Positions 43,244 through 52,860 of a DNA stretch of 56,161 bases are shown piece by piece. The notes under the pieces are model-generated. The model worked only from the letters and a program-made list of their open reading frames with translations, was not told the DNA's origin and did not search any database. The DNA comes from Bacteroidaceae bacterium (GTDB lineage Bacteria; Bacteroidota; Bacteroidia; Bacteroidales; Bacteroidaceae): assembly GCA_017451695.1 (NCBI GenBank), contig JAFTNW010000033.1:1-56161 (forward strand), written 5' to 3'. The position numbers and the translations under genes are program-made. Positions within the stretch are counted from its first letter, which is position 1. The number at the start of each line of letters is the position of its first letter.

Positions 43244-44335
43244 CTATTTTATTATCACCATTGTGGCACCGAATCCATACTTCTGGAACGATGCATCCTG
43301 CGATATACAACGCGGATATTTGCGGCGTAACTCCTGTGCTATGGCATTGCGCAACACGCCCTCGCCCTTGCCATGGATGAATACAATGCGCTTGTTTTTC
43401 TCCTTTATATGCTCATCGAGTGTTTTGCGCACTACATCGAGCTGATAACGCAGGATATCGAAACTATTCATGCCGGCGGTGGTGTCAAGCAATTCGTTTA
43501 TGTGCAAATCCACCTCCAAAATATCGCTGCCTTTGGTAATCTTTTGAGCCTGCTGCTTGGGTTGCGGTGCATCGCCCTTTTTCTTTTCAAGAATCACTTT
43601 CTGAATCTCCTCGGCCGATGCAAAAATCTCCTTTGTAGGCTTGTCGTCCACCACAAGGTCGTATATCAACGCCCCCTCGTCAAAGTATGGATTCTCGCGG
43701 AACAGATGCAGTTTATAGAATTTCACGGTGTCTATGCGGCGCTCTATGTTCATGGCAGCCTTCAATGCAAAAGGCTTTTTATCTTTGAAGGGAAGCAACT
43801 GCACGCATACATGCTCGATGTCGTTGAGTTCCTCGCGCCCAAACTCTTCTATAAACATCTTGGAATTGGATTCCAGCAGGCCCTGCGCACGCAACTGCCA
43901 ACTGCGCCCTTGAGCCGAAAGATAGGTAAAATAGAGGGTGTAGTTACTGTCGTTTATCATATATGCCTCGAAACGCGAGCTCGACAAAGCCTTCTCTTCC
44001 ATAGGCAGAAAGGCCAACGACACATTCAATCGCTCACCCTCGGGGCGTTCCATTGGGCGATACGACACTATAGGTTCACTCTCCTCGCTCTCCACAATGG
44101 GCCGTGTCGCAACGGGCTGCGCTGCACGCTTAGCCTCGTTTTCTTGCGCACGTTGTGCAGCAGTCTTTTTCTCGAAATTATATTCGTTGGTATCCACCGC
44201 CACACATTCGCGCACCGGCATGGGGATTTCAAAGCCATCCTCTCCCTCGACTAAAACAATATCTTTACCGCGGAAGCCCTTTACCACGCCACCGCCACGC
44301 TCATAGATGAAACGTACTTTATCGCCTATCTTCAT
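43244..44335 (-). CDS. DUF2027 protein with C-terminal Smr domain
   Basis: A 363-residue protein: an N-terminal small barrel (about 1-45, MKIGDKVRFIYERGGGVVKGF), a variable linker (about 50-90), the DUF2027 beta core (about 95-250) and a C-terminal Smr domain (about 270-363) with ILEVDLHI and the HGKGEGVLRNAI nuclease-type motif. Smr domains cut or bind unusual nucleic-acid structures; this combination is common in Bacteroidetes, function unknown. There is a TAATTTTG -7-like box at 44359-44366 on the minus strand. Confidence 0.9.
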   Translation of the reverse strand: MKIGDKVRFIYERGGGVVKGFRGKDIVLVEGEDGFEIPMPVRECVAVDTNEYNFEKKTAAQRAQENEAKRAAQPVATRPIVESEESEPIVSYRPMERPEGERLNVSLAFLPMEEKALSSSRFEAYMINDSNYTLYFTYLSAQGRSWQLRAQGLLESNSKMFIEEFGREELNDIEHVCVQLLPFKDKKPFALKAAMNIERRIDTVKFYKLHLFRENPYFDEGALIYDLVVDDKPTKEIFASAEEIQKVILEKKKGDAPQPKQQAQKITKGSDILEVDLHINELLDTTAGMNSFDILRYQLDVVRKTLDEHIKEKNKRIVFIHGKGEGVLRNAIAQELRRKYPRCISQDASFQKYGFGATMVIIK

Positions 44336-44410
44336 TTCAGTTCTTTTTCGTTAGGTCGCAAAATTACAAAAAAAGGCAGAACAATCCTATTGAGCCATCA
44401 CCCTTTTATC

Positions 44411-44752
44411 TTATTTATGCGTATCGCCACGCAATAACTGCTTGAGCGAAGCACCTTGCTGCACACTGACAGGCATGTTCAGCATGGTATCTACCCAATA
44501 ATAATTATCCCCCACCTGCCTGCGATAACTATACGTTATCTGCATCACAGGGTGCAAAGTATCGTACTCTATAAGTTCTATATTATAGTGCGCGGGAATA
44601 AAATCATCTACACTCCAACGACGGTTCTCAATGCCATAGGGTAACACATAAACCGCCTTTTCAGGAGATGCGGGTTCATTCGAAACACTCTGCTTGCAGG
44701 CAACGGCAAACAGCAGTGTTAATATTATAAAAAGGATGCGGGCCATTCTCAT
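44411..44752 (-). CDS. Small lipoprotein of unknown function
   Basis: A 113-residue predicted lipoprotein: MRMARILFIILTLLFAVAC ends in a lipobox cysteine at about residue 19, followed by a polar spacer and a compact domain (SVDDFIPAHYNIELIEYDTLHPVMQITYSYRR). I do not recognise the family. The ATG at 44752 was taken; another at 44746 would remove two residues. It follows the LRR gene on the same strand after about 40 bp, but co-transcription is uncertain. Confidence 0.7.
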   Translation of the reverse strand: MRMARILFIILTLLFAVACKQSVSNEPASPEKAVYVLPYGIENRRWSVDDFIPAHYNIELIEYDTLHPVMQITYSYRRQVGDNYYWVDTMLNMPVSVQQGASLKQLLRGDTHK

Positions 44753-44794
44753 ATATTCATTACCATATAAGAACAACCGCGTGTGAAAAATTGT

Positions 44795-45832
44795 TTATTC
44801 CTCCTCTATCACATTTGCAAATTTTTCCCAGATACGGGCAAAACCATACTCGGCAACGGCACCACGCGGAACAACAAGCGTGGCAGCAGCATACACAGCC
44901 GCATCGGCAATGTCGCCCGAGCACATGGGAGCAGCCTCGCAACCCACATGCAGTTCTTTGAGCGAGGAGCAACTGCGAAAGGCCTGGTCGCCCACATTAA
45001 CCACAGCGGGTGGAATGGTTATGCTTTCAAGCGAAGCGCAGTTATAAAACGCACCATATCCTATGCTGAGCACGCCATCGTGCAGTTGCACTGATTGCAA
45101 CGACGAGCAACCGGCAAGCACCCCTTGGTCGAGCATGTTTACCCCCACCGGCAATGTAAAGGATTTGAGCGATGAGCAGCCCCAAAAGGCCCCTTTCTTT
45201 ACAGAGGCCAAAGAGGATGGCAAGTCGATGGATTCCATAGCCGTGCAGTCGCGGAAAGCCCACCCCTCAACAGAGAGCAAGCCGCAAGGCAACTGTAACT
45301 CACGCAAAGATGAACAACCGCAGAAAGCATATTCGCCAATACTCTCAACCGAATCGCCCACCGACACCCTTTCGAGCGCAGTACAGCCATCGAACAGCGA
45401 GGGCTCTATGTTTATGAGCATATCGGGCAAGAAGGCATTGCGCAACGATTTACAGCCCGCAAACGCCCCACGGCCAATAACCAGCACACGAGGCGGGAAT
45501 ACGACCTCGACAAGCGAGACACACCCCTTGAAGGCGTTCATGCCCACAATGTGCAATGCCTCGCCAAAGGCCACAGACGCAAGAGCCATGCAACCCTCAA
45601 AAGCCGAGATGCCAATGCTCTCTACCAACCCTCCAAGCTCCACCGACAGCAACCCTGTGCAGCCGGCAAATGCCTCGTCAAGAATTTCGGTTACCTTATA
45701 CTCCTTGCCGCTGCTTTTAACAGTGGCGGGTATCACCACCCTGCCCTCATATGGAATATCGTTCTTGGTAACAGTAGCCGTGCCTTCGGCATCGTTCAGC
45801 AAATAGGGAATATTGTCTATTTTTGTTATCAT
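44795..45832 (-). CDS. Leucine-rich repeat (BspA-type) protein without a signal peptide
   Basis: A 345-residue protein with a short N-terminal beta segment (about 1-50) and about ten tandem BspA/LRR_5 repeats of 22-24 residues (about 50-300), each with the A-F-x-x-C-x-x-L-x-x-V-x-L pattern, then a capping region. BspA repeats usually mark surface adhesins, yet this chain begins MITKIDNIPYLLND with no signal peptide or anchor, so it should be cytoplasmic unless exported another way. The ATG at 45832 lies 2 bp after the queA stop; a TTG two codons earlier overlaps it. Confidence 0.85.
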   Translation of the reverse strand: MITKIDNIPYLLNDAEGTATVTKNDIPYEGRVVIPATVKSSGKEYKVTEILDEAFAGCTGLLSVELGGLVESIGISAFEGCMALASVAFGEALHIVGMNAFKGCVSLVEVVFPPRVLVIGRGAFAGCKSLRNAFLPDMLINIEPSLFDGCTALERVSVGDSVESIGEYAFCGCSSLRELQLPCGLLSVEGWAFRDCTAMESIDLPSSLASVKKGAFWGCSSLKSFTLPVGVNMLDQGVLAGCSSLQSVQLHDGVLSIGYGAFYNCASLESITIPPAVVNVGDQAFRSCSSLKELHVGCEAAPMCSGDIADAAVYAAATLVVPRGAVAEYGFARIWEKFANVIEEE

Positions 45833-45834
45833 AA

Positions 45835-47046
45835 TCAAGGTATTAACAATGAGCTGTCGCCGTAACTCAAAAAGCGGAAATCGTGTTCAAGGGCATAGTC
45901 GTATATCTTTTTCCAATCGCCATTTACAAAAGCCGAAACAAGCAGCAGCAGTGTGCTTTTGGGCTGATGGAAATTTGTTACAATGGCCTTTACTATACGG
46001 AATTTGTAGCCGGGGGCTATCATTATCTGCGTGTGGGAATGCAACGCTGCAAGGTTGTGTGCCCGCAGGTAATCGACGAGCGCCTGCAATGCATCCACGG
46101 TGCCGGCATTGTGTTCGCACTCGTATGGAGTCCATTGGCTCACATTCAGAGCATCGGGAGCGATTGAGGGATTCTGCAAAACCTTTTCACCAATGAAATA
46201 TAGGCTTTCGAGCGTGCGCACCGATGTTGTGCCCACTGCCACGGCATTGCCACCAGCGGCAATAAGTTTTTCAAGCAGTTCCACACGCACCTCGATGTAC
46301 TCCTCGTGCATCTCGTGCTCGGCAATAAGCTCGCTCTTCACAGGCTTAAAGGTGCCTGCACCCACGTGCAGAGTAACCTCCTCGCAACATACTCCCGCAT
46401 TGCGCAGTGCCCCGAGCACCTCGGGAGTAAAATGCAAGCCGGCAGTGGGAGCCGCCACCGAGCCTTTTACCTTTGAATAAACTGTTTGATAGCAGTTTTT
46501 ATCGTTCTCCTCGGTGCGACGATTCAGGTAAGGAGGGATGGGCAACTCACCCGCAGCCTCCAACAACTCGGCAAAAGAGAAACCACCGTCCCAGCTGAAA
46601 CGCACATTATTCACAGCTCCTGCTGTTATGCGCTCTACCGACAGTGTAACATCGCAGCCACCTATATTTATCACCTGCGACAACACCCCGCTTTTCCAGC
46701 GGTTGCTGTTGCCCACAAGGCACTGCCACACACACTCGCGTGTCTGCTGAAAAATCTGCTGATAATCGGCAGGGCTCTCGGGCTCCAAACAAAAGACCTC
46801 GACCTGCGCACCTGTCTCTTTGCGGAAACGCAAGCGTGCCTGAATGACTCTTGTGTTATTGAATATCATCAGGCTGCCGTGGGGTATATGTTGCGGCAGC
46901 GATGAGAATATATCCTCGCTCACCACTCCACCTTTATATAAAAGGAGTTTCGATGTGTCGCGCTGCGCAAGCGGATACTTTGCTATTCTCTCATCGGGCA
47001 ATGGATAATCGTATTCGGCTATTGCAATATCTTGTACTTTCTTCAT
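45835..47046 (-). CDS. queA: S-adenosylmethionine:tRNA ribosyltransferase-isomerase, long form
   Basis: Transfers ribosyl from SAM to preQ1-tRNA to form epoxyqueuosine. Landmarks: LPDERIAKYPLAQRDTSKLL near the start, VSEDIFSSLPQHI...NNTRVIQARL (about 39-73), AAPTAGLHFTPEVL (about 203-216), LHVGAGTFKPV (about 230-240), HSHTQIMIAPG and FHQPKSTLLLLVSAF near the end. At 403 residues it is longer than the usual ~345-350; Bacteroidetes often have such a longer QueA-like paralogue, so substrate identity is less sure. A TATCTTCG -7-like box lies at 47065-47072 (minus). Confidence 0.9.
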   Translation of the reverse strand: MKKVQDIAIAEYDYPLPDERIAKYPLAQRDTSKLLLYKGGVVSEDIFSSLPQHIPHGSLMIFNNTRVIQARLRFRKETGAQVEVFCLEPESPADYQQIFQQTRECVWQCLVGNSNRWKSGVLSQVINIGGCDVTLSVERITAGAVNNVRFSWDGGFSFAELLEAAGELPIPPYLNRRTEENDKNCYQTVYSKVKGSVAAPTAGLHFTPEVLGALRNAGVCCEEVTLHVGAGTFKPVKSELIAEHEMHEEYIEVRVELLEKLIAAGGNAVAVGTTSVRTLESLYFIGEKVLQNPSIAPDALNVSQWTPYECEHNAGTVDALQALVDYLRAHNLAALHSHTQIMIAPGYKFRIVKAIVTNFHQPKSTLLLLVSAFVNGDWKKIYDYALEHDFRFLSYGDSSLLIP

Positions 47047-47086
47047 GGTTCTGTTTTGTGAGTGCGAAGATACAATTTTTATGGCA

Positions 47087-47126
47087 CAAAAAATTATGGA
47101 GCCGCAATTAATTGCGGCTCCATAAT
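47087..47126 (-). terminator. Terminator of fba
   Basis: A perfect 34-bp palindrome (47093-47109 with 47110-47126) followed on the minus strand by TTTTTT (47087-47092 complement). It lies 17 bp downstream of the fba stop. Confidence 0.93.
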
Positions 47127-47142
47127 ATAATTAACTTCCTAA

Positions 47143-48144
47143 TTACTGAGCAAGTTTGTTGTCAGAACCAAGCACGTTCACAATCTTGTGAATGTACTGT
47201 TTCTTCATATTCTCGCGAGCGGGGCCCAAGTACTTGCGGGGGTCGAACTCTGCGGGGTTGGTTGCAAACACCTCGCGAATAGCAGCTGTCATAGCGAGAC
47301 GGCTGTCGCTGTCGATGTTGATTTTGCAAACTGCGAGTGAAGCAGCCTTGCGGAGCTCCTCCTCGGGAATACCGATAGCATCCTTCAATGCACCACCATA
47401 CTTGTTGATTGTCTCAACCTCCTCCTGGGGAACAGAAGAAGAACCGTGGAGAACGATGGGGAAACCGGGAAGTTCCTTCATGCAGCCTTCGAGAACGTCG
47501 AATGCCAAGGGAGGAGGAACAAGGATACCCTTCTCGTTGCGTGTGCACTGCTCGGGTTTGAACTTGTTGGCACCGTGTGAAGTACCGATTGAGATAGCCA
47601 AGCTGTCGCAACCTGTCTTTGTAACGAAATCAACAACCTCCTCGGGGCGTGTATATGTGTGGTGCTCGGCAACAACGTCGTCCTCTACACCGGCAAGGAT
47701 ACCAAGCTCGCCCTCTACAGTTACATCGTACTGGTGAGCGTACTCAACAACCTTCTTTGTAAGAGCTACGTTCTCCTCATAGGGGAGGTGTGAACCGTCG
47801 ATCATTACAGAAGAGAAGCCCATGTCGATACAAGATTTGCACAACTCGAATGAGTTACCGTGGTCGAGGTGAAGAACGATTTCGGGGTTAGCGCAACCGA
47901 GCTCTTTTGCATACTCAACAGCACCCTCTGCCATGTAACGGAGAAGAGTCTGGTTAGCATACTTGCGAGCACCGCTCGATACCTGAAGAATAACGGGAGA
48001 TTTTGTCTCTACTGCAGCCATTACAATAGCCTGCAACTGCTCCATGTTGTTGAAGTTGAATGCAGGGATTGCATAACCGCCTTTCATTGCTCTTGCAAAC
48101 ATATCGCGTGTGTTTACAAGGCCAAGTTCTTTGTAATTTACCAT
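47143..48144 (-). CDS. fba: Fructose-bisphosphate aldolase, class II
   Basis: Zinc-dependent aldolase of glycolysis and gluconeogenesis. The 333-residue protein has AIPAFNFNNMEQLQA (about 22-36), the catalytic/zinc HLDHGNSFELCKSCID (about 92-107), SSVMIDGSHLPYEENV (about 111-126), the zinc His in HHTYTRPEEVVDFV and a late GSSSVP segment. Codon use is strongly biased (high expression). A TAAATTTG -7-like box lies on the minus strand at 48209-48216. Confidence 0.95.
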   Translation of the reverse strand: MVNYKELGLVNTRDMFARAMKGGYAIPAFNFNNMEQLQAIVMAAVETKSPVILQVSSGARKYANQTLLRYMAEGAVEYAKELGCANPEIVLHLDHGNSFELCKSCIDMGFSSVMIDGSHLPYEENVALTKKVVEYAHQYDVTVEGELGILAGVEDDVVAEHHTYTRPEEVVDFVTKTGCDSLAISIGTSHGANKFKPEQCTRNEKGILVPPPLAFDVLEGCMKELPGFPIVLHGSSSVPQEEVETINKYGGALKDAIGIPEEELRKAASLAVCKINIDSDSRLAMTAAIREVFATNPAEFDPRKYLGPARENMKKQYIHKIVNVLGSDNKLAQ

Positions 48145-48208
48145 AATTATTATACTTTTATAAGTAATAGAAAATAATTCATTCCAATACCCTTTGCGGG
48201 ATTTTCTG

Positions 48209-48216
48209 CAAATTTA
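48209..48216 (-). promoter_or_regulatory. -7 box of fba
   Basis: Minus-strand TAAATTTG, about 65 bp upstream of the fba start codon. The -33 part is not clear. Confidence 0.55.
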
Positions 48217-48427
48217 GTAAATTCTTTCGTTATAAATAACAGTTTGTTCAAAATTCTATGAAAAATTTACGCAGTGAGCAAAATATATAATAATTCGATT
48301 GCAAAGAGCGAATATTTTAGAAGAAAATCCATGCGAATTCAGAGGAATAAAGTTATATTTGCGAAAAGAAAATGTAATTGCAGACGTTGTTGCGTGCGAC
48401 TATTGCAGACAAACGCATCCATGACAA

Positions 48428-48512
48428 TGTCATTCTGAACGTAGTGAAGAATCCAAATACACATTTATCGAGTTCATCCCCTATGATTATCAGAATGACA
48501 ATATGATGCAGT
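48428..48512 (+). repeat. Intergenic palindromic repeat, copy 2
   Basis: TGTCATTCTGA (48428-48438) and TCAGAATGACA (48490-48500) form an 11-bp perfect inverted repeat enclosing a 51-bp interval (GAACGTAGTGAAGAATCC at the left). A diverged copy lies at 22742-22826. The rest of the fba-udk gap (48145-48427) is A/T-rich with a TATATTTG -7-like box at 48354-48361 for udk; I see no gene in it. Confidence 0.7.
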
Positions 48513-48550
48513 ATCATATATTATCGCAAAACAAAAAAAACAAAAGCACC

Positions 48551-49162
48551 ATGTATATAATAGGTATTGCAGGAGGCACAGGTTCGGGAAAAACCACCGT
48601 GGTAAAGGAGATTGTAAATTCGTTGCCCGAGGCATCGGTTGTAGTTATTCCGCAGGATTCTTATTACAAGGACAGCAGCCATGTTCCCATGGAAGAGAGG
48701 CAGTTCATAAATTTTGACCACCCCGACGCATTCGATTGGGACCTGCTGGTGGAGCAGATTGCCATGTTGCGCGAGGGCAAGGCCATAGAACAGCCCACAT
48801 ATTCATATATCACCTGCACCCGCCAGCCCGAGGTAATCCACATTGAGCCCAAGGAGATAATAATAATAGAGGGTATCATGGCTCTTGTAAACCCCGAACT
48901 GCGCGACCTTATGGACCTTAAAGTGTATGTTGATGCCGATGCCGACGACCGCCTGATACGCCTCATAAGGCGCGATGTCATCGAGCGCGGGCGCACACCC
49001 GAAACCGTAATCTCGCGTTACGAGCGCATAGTAAAGGAGATGCATTGGGAGTTCATAGAGCCCACGAAAAAATATGCCGATATCATAATTCCGCAGGGAG
49101 GGCACAACACCAAGGCCATAAAAACCTTGCAAATGTCCATAGGTTACTTTTTAAGAAAATAA
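48551..49162 (+). CDS. udk: Uridine kinase
   Basis: Phosphorylates uridine and cytidine in pyrimidine salvage. The 203-residue protein has the P-loop GIAGGTGSGKTTVV (about 5-18), DSYYKD (about 38-43), NFDHPDAFDWDLL (about 55-67), the Y-T-C-TR segment (about 85-95) and the RRDVIERGR lid region (about 155-163). The ATG at 48551 (MYIIGIAGG) is preferred. It leads a run with a lytic transglycosylase and a Dna2-like gene (4-bp gaps). Confidence 0.96.
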   Translation: MYIIGIAGGTGSGKTTVVKEIVNSLPEASVVVIPQDSYYKDSSHVPMEERQFINFDHPDAFDWDLLVEQIAMLREGKAIEQPTYSYITCTRQPEVIHIEPKEIIIIEGIMALVNPELRDLMDLKVYVDADADDRLIRLIRRDVIERGRTPETVISRYERIVKEMHWEFIEPTKKYADIIIPQGGHNTKAIKTLQMSIGYFLRK

Positions 49163-49166
49163 CCAC

Positions 49167-49910
49167 ATGCAGTTCAAATTTATCTATCCGCTTGCACTGT
49201 TGGCAGCCTTTGTTATTACAATAACAGAGGGTGATGCCATTTTTCGCGGAAAGATAACCGGAGTGTACCCTGTACCACCCACACCCAAAATAACATACGT
49301 ATCGCCACATGTAACCATATCGCCCTACGACAACCATTTCCGTGCTGCGGCCGACACGTTGCAGTGGGATTGGAAACTTGTTGCGGCCATAGCCTTTACC
49401 GAGTCGCGTTTCGACAGCACTGCCACATCAGAGGCTGGTGCCTGCGGAGTAATGCAGGTTATGCCGGCAACATTGCGTGGTATGGGCGTGCCCGACTCGC
49501 TGCACATGGACACCCGCACAAACATTATGGCGGCAGCCGAACTGCTTGATTACCTGGACCATCTGTACCGTCGCATAAGAAACTTTGAAGAGCGCACCAA
49601 CTTCATCCTTGCATCGTACAATGCCGGTGCAGGGCACATAGGCGATGCCATGAACCTTGCCGAAAAATATGGCCGCCCACGATATGTGTGGAACGAGAAC
49701 GTGGATAGTTTCCTCATTCGCAAGGGATTGCCCGAGTACTACACCGACAGTGTGTGTAAGAACGGCTCTTTCAGCGATTGGAAACAGACACTCTCTTTTG
49801 TAAAAAAGGTAAAGCGCAATTGGAGGCGGTTCGAAAGGATGCAAACCCGATACAGCGACTCCATTGCCACACTTATGGCAAAAGACAGCACCATAAGAAT
49901 AAAAGAATAA
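49167..49910 (+). CDS. Membrane-anchored lytic transglycosylase (SLT domain)
   Basis: A 247-residue protein: N-terminal hydrophobic anchor or signal (about 5-23), then an SLT/MltF-like domain (about 55-185). Catalytic Glu lies in AIAFTESRFDSTATS (about 75-89), followed by GACGVMQVMPATLRGMG and the NAGAGHIGDA segment (about 154-163). It cuts peptidoglycan glycan strands to 1,6-anhydro ends. It lacks the N-terminal solute-binding-like domain of full MltF. Confidence 0.92.
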   Translation: MQFKFIYPLALLAAFVITITEGDAIFRGKITGVYPVPPTPKITYVSPHVTISPYDNHFRAAADTLQWDWKLVAAIAFTESRFDSTATSEAGACGVMQVMPATLRGMGVPDSLHMDTRTNIMAAAELLDYLDHLYRRIRNFEERTNFILASYNAGAGHIGDAMNLAEKYGRPRYVWNENVDSFLIRKGLPEYYTDSVCKNGSFSDWKQTLSFVKKVKRNWRRFERMQTRYSDSIATLMAKDSTIRIKE

Positions 49911-49914
49911 CAGC

Positions 49915-52851
49915 ATGCAAGAGGGGGCAACAAGCATATTGCGGGAGCAGATTACATTCACTGAATACAAGGAGGGGCAGATAACGGGGCGTAACAAGAA
50001 CGATGCCACGGTTACCATAGCCCTGCCTGCCACAGGCTCATACAGCGAACTTCCACAACTGCTCACAAAAGGGTGCAAACTGAACATCCTCTCATCCACC
50101 ACCGACGAGCAGGGCATCATGCACCCGCGCGATATAATCCTTGAGCCCGATTACCTGATAGATATATCATCCCTCGCCCGCTGCGTGCAGCCCTATGGAG
50201 CACCGGCATTGGGGTATGTAATAAATATGTTCGAGAAAAACAGCGACAGCGCTGCCCGCCTGCTTGGAGAGGCTGCCAACATGTTCCTCGACGACTGCGT
50301 GAACGAAAGTGCCGACAAGCCTGCCACCTACGCAGAATCCATGAAAAAATTCTTCCGCGAATACCCCTTGCAACTATCGGCCTGCAACGAGATTGACAAT
50401 AACTTTTTTGCCCTTTCGCGCCAGCAGTTCAATAACATACAGATAAAAATAGGAGCATCGGGCATATTGGATATAGAGAACCTGCAACGCAACGATAAAG
50501 CCCACCTTGAGCCTTCGTTCTTTTGCGAGCCACTCGGGTTGCAGGGGCGCATAGACCTTTTGCAGAGTAATTGCAGCCACCTTGTTGAACTTAAATCGGG
50601 CAAGGCCGACGAGTTCCGCGGTGGAGCAAAGGCCGAGCACAGAATACAGATGTCGCTCTACAAAGAGATGCTCTGCTATTCGTTGCAAATTCCACGCGAG
50701 ACCATACGCCCATACCTTTTCTATTCGCGTTACCCACGTTTCTACCGCGAGGAGAGCAGCCCCGCAGAGATAAGCCGCGTGCTTATGCTACGCAACAAGA
50801 TAGTGGCCCTGCTCATGGAGATGGGCAAGGAGGGATTGCGCACCACCCTGCTCAACACAACAGCCGACGACCTTAACGAGCATGGCGACAACGGCAGGTT
50901 GTGGTGCAACTATCTGCGCCCACGCATTGAAGAGATTCTCTCCCCCATGCGTAATGCCGACAAGCAGTTGCAAGACTATTTCTTTGGCAACATAGCCTTT
51001 GTTGCGCGCGAAATGCAGCTAGCCAAGGTGGGCAACGGCGATTATGAACGCGGCCGCAGTTTTGCCGATATATGGAACGCTCCGTTGGAAACAAAAATAG
51101 AGAACGGCAACATTCTCACAGACCTTAAAATAAAGGAGTTTGACAACGAAGAGGGAATAACCGAAATCACACTCGGGATACCGCAATACAGAGAAGACTT
51201 TTTTCCCAATTTCCGTGCCGGCGACACCGTATTCATCTACCGCCGCGACTGCGAACACCACACCGCCGTAAACAGGCAGGTAACGCGCGGCACACTCAAA
51301 AGCATCACCCCCACTGAAATTGTATTGCATCTGCGCCACAAGCAACGCAACCACAGGCTATACCCGCGCGACAGCCGCTACGCCATGGAGCACGACCATC
51401 TCGACAGCACCTTCCGTGCCGCCTTTCGCGACCTCTTCAGCCTGCTCACCGCCCCCGAGGAGCGCATAAACATGTTGCTTGCACGCACCACTCCGCGCAT
51501 AGACACCGCACGCACGCTCAATGGGCGCTACACCAACGAATACATAGACCGTATTGTGTTGCAAGCCAAGCAGGCCGAGGAGCTGTTCATGCTTGTAGGG
51601 CCACCGGGAACGGGGAAAACCTCACAAGCACTCAAAAGCATGGTACAGGAGTTCCACGACCACGACGGCAACAACATACTGCTGGCATCGTACACCAACC
51701 GAGCAGTGGATGAGATATGCGAGGCTTTGGAGAGCCTGCCGCAAAAGCCATCGTACATACGCATAGGCAGCGAACAGAGCTGTACCGAAGAGCACCGCCC
51801 GCATCTGCTGAAAAACATGATAGCACATTGCAGCAACCGCGAACAGATAAAAACCACCATGCAGCAGTGCCGCATAGTGGTGGGCACCGTGGCATCGCTC
51901 ACAGGCCGCAAAGAGCTCTTTGCACTCAAACGGTTCGATGTGGCAATAATAGACGAGGCCACACAAATATTGGAGTCGCAACTCGCCGGCCTGCTCGCCG
52001 CCACCACCCCGCATGGCGAAACAGCCATAAAAAAGTTCATACTCATAGGCGACCCTAACCAATTGCCCGCGGTGGTGGCACAAAACCCCGCCACCACAAA
52101 AGTAAAGAGCAAATTGCTTAACGCAATAGGAATAACAGACTACGGCACATCGCTCTTCGAGAGGCTATACAACCATTATCACAAACACCCCGTAGAGGGC
52201 ATCACAGCAACCCTTTACAGGCAGGGACGTATGCACCCCTCCATAAACAGATATGCCAACAAATTCTTCTATGGAGGCATATTGGAACCTATCCCGCTAT
52301 CACACCAACAGGAGGAGTTGGAGTACCCGATATATGAGAACAGCGACAGCCGACAGAGCCTCATCGCCACAAAACGCGCAGCTTTCATCGACACCGCCGA
52401 TGAAACAGAAAACAGCAACCCCAAAATAAACCGCCGCGAAGCCCGCGAGATAGCCCTGTTTGTAGAGGCATATTATCGGGTGCGCACAGCAAACGGGCAC
52501 GCATGCAACCCATCGCGTGAGGTGGGCGTGATAGTACCCTTCCGCAGCCAGATAGCAATGGTAACAAAAGAGATTGCCAAGCTGAATATCCCCGACAGCA
52601 GCGAGATTGTAATAGACACCGTGGAGCGTTTCCAAGGCTCGCAGCGCGAGGTCATACTCTTTGGTACCACCATAAACAATTCCTCGCAAATAGATATTCT
52701 TTCGGCCCCAATCGTTACCACAAACGGCACAGCCATAGACCGCAAACTGAACGTGGCCATCACCCGCGCCCGCAAACAGATGTTCATATTCGGCAACAAG
52801 GAGGTGCTTTTGCTGTCGCCGCTTTACAAAGCACTTATTGAGGAGATATAG
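49915..52851 (+). CDS. Dna2-like nuclease-helicase
   Basis: A 978-residue protein with two parts. The N-terminal ~400 residues contain a Cas4/Dna2-type PD-(D/E)XK nuclease core (GRIDLLQ... then LVELKSGK near 222-229, then HRIQMSLYKEML near 242-253). The C-terminal ~450 residues are a superfamily 1 (UPF1/Dna2-type) helicase: VGPPGTGKTSQA (about 560-571), DEATQ (about 679-683), GDPNQLPAVV (about 712-721), DTVERFQGSQREVI (about 901-914) and VAITRARKQMF (about 945-955). This suggests cutting and unwinding of DNA flaps in repair or replication. Convergent with umuDC, only 9 bp from umuC. Confidence 0.9.
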   Translation: MQEGATSILREQITFTEYKEGQITGRNKNDATVTIALPATGSYSELPQLLTKGCKLNILSSTTDEQGIMHPRDIILEPDYLIDISSLARCVQPYGAPALGYVINMFEKNSDSAARLLGEAANMFLDDCVNESADKPATYAESMKKFFREYPLQLSACNEIDNNFFALSRQQFNNIQIKIGASGILDIENLQRNDKAHLEPSFFCEPLGLQGRIDLLQSNCSHLVELKSGKADEFRGGAKAEHRIQMSLYKEMLCYSLQIPRETIRPYLFYSRYPRFYREESSPAEISRVLMLRNKIVALLMEMGKEGLRTTLLNTTADDLNEHGDNGRLWCNYLRPRIEEILSPMRNADKQLQDYFFGNIAFVAREMQLAKVGNGDYERGRSFADIWNAPLETKIENGNILTDLKIKEFDNEEGITEITLGIPQYREDFFPNFRAGDTVFIYRRDCEHHTAVNRQVTRGTLKSITPTEIVLHLRHKQRNHRLYPRDSRYAMEHDHLDSTFRAAFRDLFSLLTAPEERINMLLARTTPRIDTARTLNGRYTNEYIDRIVLQAKQAEELFMLVGPPGTGKTSQALKSMVQEFHDHDGNNILLASYTNRAVDEICEALESLPQKPSYIRIGSEQSCTEEHRPHLLKNMIAHCSNREQIKTTMQQCRIVVGTVASLTGRKELFALKRFDVAIIDEATQILESQLAGLLAATTPHGETAIKKFILIGDPNQLPAVVAQNPATTKVKSKLLNAIGITDYGTSLFERLYNHYHKHPVEGITATLYRQGRMHPSINRYANKFFYGGILEPIPLSHQQEELEYPIYENSDSRQSLIATKRAAFIDTADETENSNPKINRREAREIALFVEAYYRVRTANGHACNPSREVGVIVPFRSQIAMVTKEIAKLNIPDSSEIVIDTVERFQGSQREVILFGTTINNSSQIDILSAPIVTTNGTAIDRKLNVAITRARKQMFIFGNKEVLLLSPLYKALIEEI

Positions 52852-52860
52852 GCTGATGAA

